A program made the position numbers and the translations under genes. A stretch of DNA of 64,000 nucleotides from Dechloromonas sp. H13 (GTDB lineage: Bacteria > Pseudomonadota > Gammaproteobacteria > Burkholderiales > Rhodocyclaceae), in NCBI RefSeq assembly GCF_009469615.1, contig NZ_SSXX01000001.1, positions 124,001-188,000 on the forward strand, given 5' to 3'. Shown here one piece after another: positions 17,201 to 24,818 of this stretch (position 1 is the first letter of the stretch; the number at the start of each line of letters is the position of its first letter). Below the pieces are notes generated by a model that made no database searches, was not told the origin of the DNA, and worked only from the letters and a program-made list of their open reading frames with translations.

Positions 17201-17316
17201 CGATTCTGACCCTGGTGTTCCTGCCGGCCTTGTACGCGATCTGGTTCAAGATCCGGCCAGCAGCGGGCGACGCGCAAGCCGTCCCTGCGCTGCGAGCGGA
17301 ATCCGTCGCAGCCTAG
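14215..17316 (+). CDS. RND-family efflux pump, inner-membrane subunit
   Basis: A 1033-residue AcrB-type proton-driven exporter, usual length for the family. It opens with a cytoplasmic end and TM1 (FLMLAIFIAGIVAFLTLG), then the porter domain. The proton-relay helix carries LGLLVDDAIIAIEMM with the paired Asp residues. A second half repeats the pattern, and the end has a long TM bundle. The LGRAEDPAFTIKQM start resembles the branch often annotated only as efflux RND permease subunit, so the drug range cannot be stated. It overlaps the MFP gene by 4 bases and is under the TetR-type operator at 13032-13057. Confidence 0.95.
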   Translation: MSDFNLSALAVRERPVTLFLMLAIFIAGIVAFLTLGRAEDPAFTIKQMTVVTAWPGATAKEMEELIAEPLEKRMQELRWYDRTETFTRQGLAFTTVYLLDSTPPAEVPDQFYQARKKLGDEALKLPRGVIGPMVNDEYADVTFALFALKAKGEPHRHLVRDAEVMRQRLLHVPGVKKVNIIGEQAERIFVEFSHDRLATLGVSPRDLFAALNSRNVMTPAGSVEAKGPQVFIRLDGAIDDLEAIRNTPVAARGRTLKLGDIAEVKRGYEDPATFLIRNNGEPTLLLGVVMREGWNGLDLGKALEAEAAAINAELPLGMSLSKVTDQAVNIHSAVGEFMVKFMVALGVVILVGFLSMGWRAGIVVAGAVPLTLAAVFIIMAATGKNFDRITLGSLILALGLLVDDAIIAIEMMVVKMEEGYDRIRAAAYAWSHTAAPMLAGTLVTAIGFMPNGFAKSTAGEYTSNMFWIVGTALIASWIVAVVFTPYLGVKLLPNYEKHAGGHAAIYGTPNYERFRRLLVWVIRRKWLVAAGVIGAFVVAILGMGVVNKQFFPTSDRPEVLVEVQMPYGTSIAQTSAATAKVETWLAEQKEARFVTSYIGQGAPRFFLAMSPELPDPSFAKIVVLTGDDKEREALKFRLRQAAADGLAPEARVRVTQIVFGPPSPFPVAFRVMGPDPDKLRDIAAEVRGVMQASAQMRTVNTDWGERVPALHFSLDQDRLQNIGLTSTDVAQQLQFLLSGIPITEVREDIRSVQVTARSAGNTRLDPGRIGDFTLVGAAGQKIPLAQVGKVEVRMEDPILRRRDRTPTITVRGDIAEGLQPPDVSSAVWQDLQPIIAKLPAGYRIEMAGAIEESGKANRALAPVFPIMIALTLITIIFQVRSIAAMMMVFATAPLGLIGVVPTLLLFGQPFGINALVGLIALSGILMRNTLILIGQIRDNIADGLAPFDAVVEATVQRARPVILTALAAMLAFIPLTQSVFWGTLAYTLIGGTFAGTILTLVFLPALYAIWFKIRPAAGDAQAVPALRAESVAA

Positions 17317-17387
17317 CAGAAGTAATCGGCGCGCCGGCCCCGCAGCGGAATGCCGACGTGTCGCTGCAGATACTTCGCTGCGGGGCG

Positions 17388-17427
17388 CCCGGTTGCGGTC
17401 GACGCCTAAAAAAGGCCAAAAACCGCG
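17388..17427 (+). repeat. bipartite motif copy C (intergenic)
   Basis: TGCGGTCGAC at 17394-17403 and GGCCAAAAA ten bases later. It matches copy B at 39 of 40 bases. It lies in the 231-base gap after the RND gene, in which I see no other feature. Confidence 0.9.
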
Positions 17428-17547
17428 CCCGCCGCGCCGTGCCGGCGGGTGCATGCGTTTGAACTTCTCCGCTGCATCAATGTCATCAGGTTACTACAGT
17501 GATTCCGGCAACCCGGAATTCGTAGTGGCTGATCGGGGAGAAAACGT

Positions 17548-20151
17548 ATGAAACGTGCTCTGCTGGCCGCTATCGCGGCAATTGCCACCCTTGCCGTCGG
17601 CATCGGGATATTCCAGGTTCAGGACCGCAACATCGGCAGCGCCCATGCGCAAAACGCCCCGGCCGCCGCCGCGGCCCCGCCAGGCAAGCCGGTTCCCGAG
17701 ACCGCCAGCGTCGACCAGGACGCCCCCTACTTCGAGGCCTGCGCCCGCGAGGGGCTCAACGAATCGGAATGCGTCGGCCGGCTGATCTGGTTCAAGGCCA
17801 CCGGCGGCAACGAGCGTTTCCACACCTACACCTTCCAGCAGCGCATCGGCGTCCTCGTCGACTGGTTCCGCGTGCTGCGCACCGACCAGCGCGACGACCG
17901 TTTCTGGGCCTGGGGCATCATCAACGACCCGGCCTGCTGCAAGCCCGGCGCGCCCGACTGCCCGGCCAAAACTGCCGAGGAGACCTACGGCCTCGACTGG
18001 TGTCCGGGCGACGACGTGCTGCTCAAGTACGTCGGCAAGAACGGCTATGTCGACCCTGCCTGCGGCCTCAAGGACGCCGCGCTCGACGCCGACGATCCGC
18101 ACACCCAGGGCGGCAAGGTGGACCAGCGCCATTCGGCCTGCGACCTGCGGTTCGGCACCTCGACCGGCGCCCTCGGCCTGCGCAAGTTCCCCAACCCGCG
18201 CTTCGACGCCGCCAAATGGCAGGCGCTGAATGGTGGCAACGCCAACTGGTCCGGCTTCGCCGCCACCAAGGCGGCGGCCACCGGCATCGAATCCGACAGC
18301 CGCGTTTCCAAACTGGCCGACGCCTCGGTCGAGCCGCCCTTCCTGATCGGCACCACCTGCGGCTCCTGCCACATCGCCTTCGACCCGCTCAACCCGCCGG
18401 CCGACCCGGCCCATCCGAAATGGGAGAACATCAAGGGGCTGATCGGCAACCAGTACACCCGCATGTCCGAACTGCTCGGCTCCGGCATGCCGATGAGCAG
18501 CCTCGAATACCAGATGTTCGCCCACGCCCGCCCCGGCGTGACCGACACCTCGGCGATCTCGCACGACCAGATCAACAACCCGGGCACCATCAACGCCCTG
18601 ATCAACGTCGCCCAGCGCCCGGTGTTCAAGGGCGAGGCGGTCACCAAGTGGCGCAAGGTCGCCAGTTGCGGCGGCGAGAAGGACGAGGGCAAGTGCTGGT
18701 GCGAACCGGGTTACAGCGGCAAGTGCTGGCAGAAGAGCCTGCGTGACGACGACACCACCACGGTTTTCCTGGGCGGCCAGAAGGTCGTGCTGCCCGGCGT
18801 GCATCACATCCTGAAGGGCGGCGAGGATTCGATCGGCGGCCTGGAAGCGATCCAGCGCGTCTATTTCAACATCGGCTCGTGTTCCGAGCAGTGCTGGGTC
18901 AATCACTTCTCCGACATGCGCCAGGTCGATCCGCAGCAACGTGGCTTCGGCCAGACGCCGTTCGACATCGGCCAGTGCCGGCGCGACTGCCCCAACTTCC
19001 GCGCCGTCGAGGATCGCCTGCAGAACGTCCTCGATTTCTTCGCCTCCGCCGAATCCGACGAGACCGACCTCCACGCCGCCCGCGCCAAGGCCGGCAAGCC
19101 GGGCTACAGCCGCGCCGACCTCGCCGCCGATCTCGACAAGGAATTCGGCAAGGGCGCCGTCGCCCGCGGCCAGGCCGTTTTCGCCGACAACTGCGCGCGC
19201 TGCCATTCGAGCATCCCGGAAAGTACCGGCGGCAGTTTCAAGACGCGCGACTTCGCCGCACCCAACGACGCCCACCCGCGCAAGGTGCGCGCCGATTTCC
19301 TGAGCAACGACCAGGCGACGCCGGTCACCGAGGTCGGCACCTTCCGCTGCCGTTCCCTGCATTCCAATCACGAGGTCGGCCACCTGTACATGGAATACGC
19401 CTCCAACACCCTGCACCAGCGGCCGGTCGTGGCGGACATTCCGGAACGCACCGAACTCAAGGACGGCGGCCGTGGCTATTACCGCAACATCTCGCTGGTC
19501 AATGTCTGGGCCACCGCGCCGTTCATGCACAACAACGCCATCGGCCCGGAAATCTGCGGCAAGCCGGCCAACAAGGCCAACGACTTCCACCGTGCGCGCT
19601 ACGTCGGCACGGACGGCAAGCTGCTCGCCAGCCAGCCCGACTGCCTGCGCTACGATCCGACCGTCGATGGCCGCTTCCAGCTTTACAAGCTGTCGATGCA
19701 CGAACTGCTGAACCCGAAGGAGCGCGGCACCAAGCGCACCCTGACCAACGCCGACCTGATCATCGACGTCGGCATCCGGCCGCTCGACGGCAAGACCGAG
19801 AAGCCGCTCGGCGGCTTCGGCCAGGTCCGCATCCCCGAGGGTGCCAGCGCCGGCTTCCTCAACGGGCTGCAGCACAAGCAGCTGGTCGGCGACCTCTTCC
19901 TCGCCAAGCGCGACCCGGCCAAGCTCGAAGCGGCTGGCAAGAAGGCCCAGCTCGCAACCCTGCAGGCGATCGCCGACGAGGTACTCAAGCACCCGGCCCG
20001 CTTCGTCGACATCCTGCGCGAACAGCGCGACTTCCTCAGCGCCAACTACGAGACCTGCACCGAGGAAATCGAAAACGGCGGTCACCGCTTCGGCGAAGAC
20101 CTTTCCGCGGCCGACAAGAAGGCGCTGACCGCCTTCCTCGCCACGCTCTGA
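17548..20151 (+). CDS. large di-haem c-type cytochrome
   Basis: An 867-residue exported protein with an N-terminal signal (KRALLAAIAAIATLAVGIGIF, cleaved near AHA). Two haem sites are visible: CGSCH at 271-275 and CARCH at 549-553. A segment NVWATAPFMHNNAIG resembles the RAPYLHNGSVP motif of RoxA/cytochrome-peroxidase-like proteins. It is unusually long for a di-haem protein, with Cys-rich inserts (ACCKPGAPDC and CGGEKDEGKCWC...GKCW) that could form disulfides in the periplasm. It is first of five co-directional genes (gaps of 14-24 bases), four of which encode di-haem proteins. An oxidase or electron-transfer role is likely; the substrate is unknown. Confidence 0.85.
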   Translation: MKRALLAAIAAIATLAVGIGIFQVQDRNIGSAHAQNAPAAAAAPPGKPVPETASVDQDAPYFEACAREGLNESECVGRLIWFKATGGNERFHTYTFQQRIGVLVDWFRVLRTDQRDDRFWAWGIINDPACCKPGAPDCPAKTAEETYGLDWCPGDDVLLKYVGKNGYVDPACGLKDAALDADDPHTQGGKVDQRHSACDLRFGTSTGALGLRKFPNPRFDAAKWQALNGGNANWSGFAATKAAATGIESDSRVSKLADASVEPPFLIGTTCGSCHIAFDPLNPPADPAHPKWENIKGLIGNQYTRMSELLGSGMPMSSLEYQMFAHARPGVTDTSAISHDQINNPGTINALINVAQRPVFKGEAVTKWRKVASCGGEKDEGKCWCEPGYSGKCWQKSLRDDDTTTVFLGGQKVVLPGVHHILKGGEDSIGGLEAIQRVYFNIGSCSEQCWVNHFSDMRQVDPQQRGFGQTPFDIGQCRRDCPNFRAVEDRLQNVLDFFASAESDETDLHAARAKAGKPGYSRADLAADLDKEFGKGAVARGQAVFADNCARCHSSIPESTGGSFKTRDFAAPNDAHPRKVRADFLSNDQATPVTEVGTFRCRSLHSNHEVGHLYMEYASNTLHQRPVVADIPERTELKDGGRGYYRNISLVNVWATAPFMHNNAIGPEICGKPANKANDFHRARYVGTDGKLLASQPDCLRYDPTVDGRFQLYKLSMHELLNPKERGTKRTLTNADLIIDVGIRPLDGKTEKPLGGFGQVRIPEGASAGFLNGLQHKQLVGDLFLAKRDPAKLEAAGKKAQLATLQAIADEVLKHPARFVDILREQRDFLSANYETCTEEIENGGHRFGEDLSAADKKALTAFLATL

Positions 20152-20165
20152 GGGAGGGGACCATC

Positions 20166-21065
20166 ATGCGACTGCCGCACACCATCACTCCGCGCGCCGG
20201 CCTCATCGCCCTCGCTGTCCTCGTCCTCGCCGCCTGCGACCGGCAGCCGGCAGCGCCCAACGTCGGCTTCGCCCCCTACGACAAGGGTTACCAGACGAAG
20301 CTCGACCTCGCCCAGGTCGACTACAAGTACCCGATCGCGCCGGCCGAGCTGGCGAAGATCACGCCCGACTGGCTGGCCACGCTCGACCAGGAACAGCTCG
20401 ACCAGATCTACGCCCGCCTGCCCGCCGGCCCCATCCCCGACGGCGCCTTCGACGGCCGCATCCTGCTGCCGCGCGGCGAGAGCGGCAAGTTCCGGCTGTC
20501 CGAGATCGTCGGCGGCTTCACCGGCACCGCGTTGCACCTCAAGGGCCTGGTCGTCGAGGACATCGGCGAGACCCTGTGGCGCGGCAAGGTCTTCTTCCGC
20601 GACGAACGGGTGCTGCGCAATCGCATCGAAGACCTCTCGATCCTGAAGAAGATCGGCCTCGTCGAAGGCGAGCCGAAGAAGATGAGCTATGGCGGCAAGG
20701 AAACCTGGCTACTCTTCCCGGCCAAGCTCTACTGCGGTCAGAGCCTGCTCGACGCGCGCCGCGAGTCGATCATCATCGACTACTTCTTCAGCGACGAAAT
20801 CCCCGGCTACCAGGAAAGCCCGGACTTCCTCGCCGGCCGCCGCGGCCTCAAGGTGCGCGACGAGATCCGCATGATCCGTCCCGGCTTCTACCTTGGCCGC
20901 GCCTACCTCGACCGCGGCTTCGCGCTCAACTTCACCCTCTACGACAAGGCGACCGACGACAAGGCGCGCGAAGAATTCGTCAGGACCGGCAAGGTGCAGG
21001 AAGAGTGCTGGCCCGGCACGCAGGCGCGCACCGTCGTCGCTGCGGCCGCCAAAGCAGCATACTGA
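20166..21065 (+). CDS. lipoprotein of the cytochrome cluster
   Basis: A 299-residue predicted lipoprotein with lipobox LVLAAC near residue 24. The mature part has no CxxCH and no motif I know. It is rich in charged and aromatic residues (LDLAQVDYKYPIAP, RPGFYLGRAYLDRGFALNFTLYD), consistent with a beta-rich envelope protein. It starts 14 bases after the large cytochrome gene with GAGGGAGGG upstream, and 22 bases separate it from the next cytochrome. An accessory or anchoring role for the cytochromes is inferred from position. Confidence 0.75.
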   Translation: MRLPHTITPRAGLIALAVLVLAACDRQPAAPNVGFAPYDKGYQTKLDLAQVDYKYPIAPAELAKITPDWLATLDQEQLDQIYARLPAGPIPDGAFDGRILLPRGESGKFRLSEIVGGFTGTALHLKGLVVEDIGETLWRGKVFFRDERVLRNRIEDLSILKKIGLVEGEPKKMSYGGKETWLLFPAKLYCGQSLLDARRESIIIDYFFSDEIPGYQESPDFLAGRRGLKVRDEIRMIRPGFYLGRAYLDRGFALNFTLYDKATDDKAREEFVRTGKVQEECWPGTQARTVVAAAAKAAY

Positions 21066-21087
21066 AAGCCAGCGATGGAAGCCCGCC

Positions 21088-23262
21088 ATGAACCTGCGCA
21101 ACGCCCTCCAGGCCGGGCTGCTGGCCCTGGCCTGCGGGCCGGGAGCAGTCATGTGGGCAGCGGCTGAAACCGCCCACCCGGCACCGACCTGGGTCGTCGA
21201 CCCGGCCGTCCCCGGCGACAACCTGCCGCCCGCCGGCCGTTCCCTTTTCGACCAGCTTTTCGCCGTCGACCGCAACGGCCGCTCAAGCATCGAACTGCCG
21301 TTTCCCTTTGAAGCCCTGCTCGCCCGTCTCGATGCGCAACTGGCGCCCGACCCGGGCAGCGCGCTGCCGCCTGCCAAGCGCGTCCTCATACCGCTCGGCC
21401 GCTCGCTGCAGCGCACCGCGGCGGCGCCCGACTATTTCGCCTATCCACGCGTGGTGGTTGCGGTCGACGGCCAGCCGGCAGCGAATTCCACGCCCTACCT
21501 GAAGGACCGCCTGTACATCGGCTACCAGGAAAAATCGGCGGTGCTCGAAGTCATCAGCTACAACGAGGCCGCCGGCCGTTTCGAGTTCCAGCTGGTCAAG
21601 GACTACCGCGCCGGCGCCACGCCGCAGGTGGTCTACGCCAACCGCACGCTGTGCTTCGCCTGCCACCAGAACGGCGCGCCGATCTTCTCGCGCGCCCTGT
21701 GGGACGAAACCAACGCCAACCCGCAGGCCGCCGCGCTACTCGCCGCCGAATCTGCCAGCACTCGCCGCAGCTTCTACGGCATCCCGCCCGAACGCGGCGT
21801 GGACATTCCCTACGCCATCGACAATGCCACCGAACGCGCCAACGGCTTCGCCCTGACCCAGCGCCTGTGGCGCGACGGCTGCGGCGGCGACGACCAGGCC
21901 GCGCGACGCTGCCGTGCCGGCCTGTTCGCCGCCGCGCTGCGCCATGCGCTGTCCGGCGGCCAGGCCTGGGCGCCGGACACGAATTTCGAACAAACCGTCG
22001 CCGCGCCGCTGCGCGCCGAAGCCGGCCGCCGCTGGCCCGGCGGGCTGGCCGTCGGCGACCCCGATCTGCCCAACCGCAACCCGCTGCAGGGCTTGAACGC
22101 CTGGCCGGCCGACGACGCTGCGCGCATCTCCCGTTCACACGTGCCGGCCCGCTTCGAGCCGCTACTGCCGCGCCCGCCACGCGACACCTGGCAGGCCGGC
22201 GCGCCGCAGGCGCTCACCGTGCTGGTCGCCGGCCTCGCCGAATTCGTTTCAACCCCCGACCGCCAGCGCATCGAAGCCGCCCTCGCTCGCCAGCCGGGCA
22301 TCGCCATGACGCGCCTGAGCGTGCCTTGCACGGTGAACGCCAGTCCGCCGGCCTCGCGCTGGTCGCTGCACTGCGCGCCGCCGCGCGGGCAAGCCGGCCC
22401 GACCCTGGCCGGCAGCATCGACCTCGCCAGCGGCCGCCCGCGCGGCGGCCAGCTGGCGCGCCTGACTCTGCCCGGCGGTACCGCCTTGAGCAATCTCGAC
22501 CTTGCGCTCGCCGGCCCGGCCACGGCGAACGGCGCGGCCTTCGCGCCGCGTCTCGCCGGCCGCCCGCCGCGCAGCGCCGCCGGCCACGCCATCACCCGCC
22601 TGAGCATCGAGCGCGGCGCCGGCGACCCGGCCGCGTGGACGGCTACGCTGGAACTGCGCGAGGAGTTCGCCGCCGTCGAGCAGGCGCTGGCAACGCTGGC
22701 CGCCGGCCCGGCCGGCGCCAGCCTGTTCGGGCCCGGCGTCTTCCCGCGCCAGGCCTTGCTCGCCGCCCTGCTCGGCCAGCTTGGCGCCCCCGCCGCCGCC
22801 CCCTGCTGCCGCGCCGCCGAAGCGCTGCCCGCCGCGCGCCTGGAAACCGATGCCATCGCCCCCGGCAGCCCGGCGAGCACCCCGGTCGACCCCGCCCTGC
22901 AGGGTTTCTACCCGTACTGCGCGGCCTGCCACCAGACGGCGGAAACCTTCCCGCCCAATTTCCTGGCCGGCGACGGCGCCCAGGTCGCCGCCCGCCTGCG
23001 CCAGTGCGCGCCGCGCCTCTACGTGCGCCTGGCGATGGCCGACCTGGCGCCCGAACAGCGCGACAAGACGCCGATGCCGCCGGAAAGCATGCTGCCGGCC
23101 TTCGCCACCGACCGCGCCGCGTGGCGCGCCAGCCCGGCCCGCCAGGCGCTGCTGGCGCAGGTCGACGCCTGGCTGCGCGCCGAAACCGGCCGCCCGCCGG
23201 ACCTCCGGCAACTGCTGGTCAACGGCTACGAAGCCCTGCGGCCCTGCCTGCCGGCGCCGTAA
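21088..23262 (+). CDS. di-haem c-type cytochrome, 724 residues
   Basis: An exported protein with an N-terminal hydrophobic signal (LQAGLLALACGPGAVMWAAA; the Cys could be a lipid site but the context is poor). Haem motifs are CFACH at 189-193 and CAACH at 611-615, very far apart. The middle is Ala/Pro/Arg-rich. The start was set at ATG 21088; upstream sequence in this frame is antisense or out of frame to the lipoprotein gene. It contains coding copies of the dispersed motif at 21265-21274 (reverse) and 21459-21468. I do not recognise a named family; it is third in the cytochrome cluster. Confidence 0.8.
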   Translation: MNLRNALQAGLLALACGPGAVMWAAAETAHPAPTWVVDPAVPGDNLPPAGRSLFDQLFAVDRNGRSSIELPFPFEALLARLDAQLAPDPGSALPPAKRVLIPLGRSLQRTAAAPDYFAYPRVVVAVDGQPAANSTPYLKDRLYIGYQEKSAVLEVISYNEAAGRFEFQLVKDYRAGATPQVVYANRTLCFACHQNGAPIFSRALWDETNANPQAAALLAAESASTRRSFYGIPPERGVDIPYAIDNATERANGFALTQRLWRDGCGGDDQAARRCRAGLFAAALRHALSGGQAWAPDTNFEQTVAAPLRAEAGRRWPGGLAVGDPDLPNRNPLQGLNAWPADDAARISRSHVPARFEPLLPRPPRDTWQAGAPQALTVLVAGLAEFVSTPDRQRIEAALARQPGIAMTRLSVPCTVNASPPASRWSLHCAPPRGQAGPTLAGSIDLASGRPRGGQLARLTLPGGTALSNLDLALAGPATANGAAFAPRLAGRPPRSAAGHAITRLSIERGAGDPAAWTATLELREEFAAVEQALATLAAGPAGASLFGPGVFPRQALLAALLGQLGAPAAAPCCRAAEALPAARLETDAIAPGSPASTPVDPALQGFYPYCAACHQTAETFPPNFLAGDGAQVAARLRQCAPRLYVRLAMADLAPEQRDKTPMPPESMLPAFATDRAAWRASPARQALLAQVDAWLRAETGRPPDLRQLLVNGYEALRPCLPAP

Positions 23263-23286
23263 CCAGAAGATCGAGGGGGAAGCACC

Positions 23287-24804
23287 ATGAACGACGAACG
23301 CGAACAGGCCGCAAGTCCCTGGAAGCGACGCTTCACCCTCCTCTTCCTGATCGCCGTCGCCCTGCCGCTGCTGGTCGGGCTGATCCTGCTCAAGCGCTTC
23401 AGCGGCGATGTGCCGGTCGACTACGCCAGCCCGACCGAGCATTTCAAGTACGGCTCGACCGGCGGCGAGCACGAAATGGGCTTTCCCTACTGGATCTGGC
23501 GCGCGCTGCCCGAGGTCTGCCCGCAGTACCTGCCGGGCAAGGGCTACCAGTCGCTGGGCATGGTCTATGAGAAAAACCCCGACGGCAGCGAGCGCGATGT
23601 GCCGGTCGGCACCTCCAAACGCCGTTTCCAGGGCATCGACCGCGTTTTCGTCAATTGCGCCGTGTGCCACGTCAGCACCGTGCGCACCGGGGCCGACCAG
23701 CCACCGACCATCGTCCTCGGCATGCCGGCCGCCACCTTCAACATGAAGGGCTTCGAGGAATTTTTCTTCCGCTGCGCCGCCGACCCCAAGTTCTCGAAGG
23801 AATACATTCTGCCCGAAATCGCCCGCCAGGGCGGCGACCTCGACCTGCTCGACCGCTACCTCGTCTACCCGATCGCCATCGCCATCATGCGCGACCGCGT
23901 GCTGGCGCTGGCCGGGCGCTTCGACTGGGTGTTCAAGCAGCACGAGTGGGGACCGGGACGGGTCGATACTTTCAATTCGGCCAAGGTCATCTTTAACTTC
24001 CCGATGGCCCATCTCGACCCGGCCGAGTTCGACGCCCCCGCCGACTTCCCGTCGATCTGGCGGCAGCGCCAGCGCAAGGAACCGAAGGAGATGCAGCTGC
24101 ACTGGGACGGCAACAACACGACGGTCGAGGAGCGCAACAAGAGCGCCGCCTTCGGCACCGGCACGACGCCGCCGACAATCGACATCGAGCGCATCAAGCG
24201 CGTCGAGGCGTGGATCCTGGATGCCGCGCCGCCCGATTTTGCCGCCTTTTTCCCGGTCGACCGCAGCCTTGCCGCGCAGGGCGCGCCGATCTACAAGGAA
24301 TACTGCGCCGCCTGCCACGGCGCCTCGGGCAGCGACTTCAGCGGCGAATACGTCGGCACCGTCGAGCCGCTGGCGAAGATCGGCACCGACCGCCGCCGCC
24401 TCGATTCCTACACCTACACGCTGGCGGTCAACCAGGCCACCCTCTACGCCGGCTACCCGTGGCGCTTCACGCATTTCCAGAAGACCCACGGCTACGCCAA
24501 CATGCCGCTCGACGGCCTCTGGCTGCGCGCGCCCTACCTGCACAACGGCTCGGTGCCCAGCCTGCGCGACCTGCTCGAACCCGCCGCCAACCGCCCACCG
24601 AGTTTTTATCGAGGCAACGACGTCTACGACCCGGTCAAGGTCGGCTTCGTCTCCGACCAGCCCGAAGCCAACGGCAAGAAACTCTTCCGCCTCGACACCA
24701 CGCTGCCCGGCAACGGCAACGGCGGCCACGAGGGCAAGGCCTACGGCACCGAACTGAGCGCCGCCGAGAAAACGGCGCTGGTCGAGTTCCTCAAGACATT
24801 CTGA
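23287..24804 (+). CDS. membrane-anchored di-haem cytochrome c (RoxA-like ends)
   Basis: A 505-residue protein with an uncleaved-looking N-terminal TM (FTLLFLIAVALPLLVGLILL) followed by a periplasmic domain. Haem motifs are CAVCH at 124-128 and CAACH at 340-344, 216 residues apart, a spacing like that of RoxA-type di-haem oxygenases. The C-terminal LWLRAPYLHNGSVPSLRDLLEP motif is also typical of that group. It is clearly paralogous to the next gene. GAGGGGGAA precedes ATG 23287. Enzyme or electron-transfer function cannot be settled from sequence. Confidence 0.88.
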   Translation: MNDEREQAASPWKRRFTLLFLIAVALPLLVGLILLKRFSGDVPVDYASPTEHFKYGSTGGEHEMGFPYWIWRALPEVCPQYLPGKGYQSLGMVYEKNPDGSERDVPVGTSKRRFQGIDRVFVNCAVCHVSTVRTGADQPPTIVLGMPAATFNMKGFEEFFFRCAADPKFSKEYILPEIARQGGDLDLLDRYLVYPIAIAIMRDRVLALAGRFDWVFKQHEWGPGRVDTFNSAKVIFNFPMAHLDPAEFDAPADFPSIWRQRQRKEPKEMQLHWDGNNTTVEERNKSAAFGTGTTPPTIDIERIKRVEAWILDAAPPDFAAFFPVDRSLAAQGAPIYKEYCAACHGASGSDFSGEYVGTVEPLAKIGTDRRRLDSYTYTLAVNQATLYAGYPWRFTHFQKTHGYANMPLDGLWLRAPYLHNGSVPSLRDLLEPAANRPPSFYRGNDVYDPVKVGFVSDQPEANGKKLFRLDTTLPGNGNGGHEGKAYGTELSAAEKTALVEFLKTF

Positions 24805-24818
24805 GAGGCGGTGACATC

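Noticed and set aside
17494..24729. Very long minus-strand frames (over 800 codons) opposite the cytochromes
   Set aside because: The plus-strand genes have signal peptides and CxxCH motifs. The antisense products are low-complexity Ala/Gly/Arg and are shadows.
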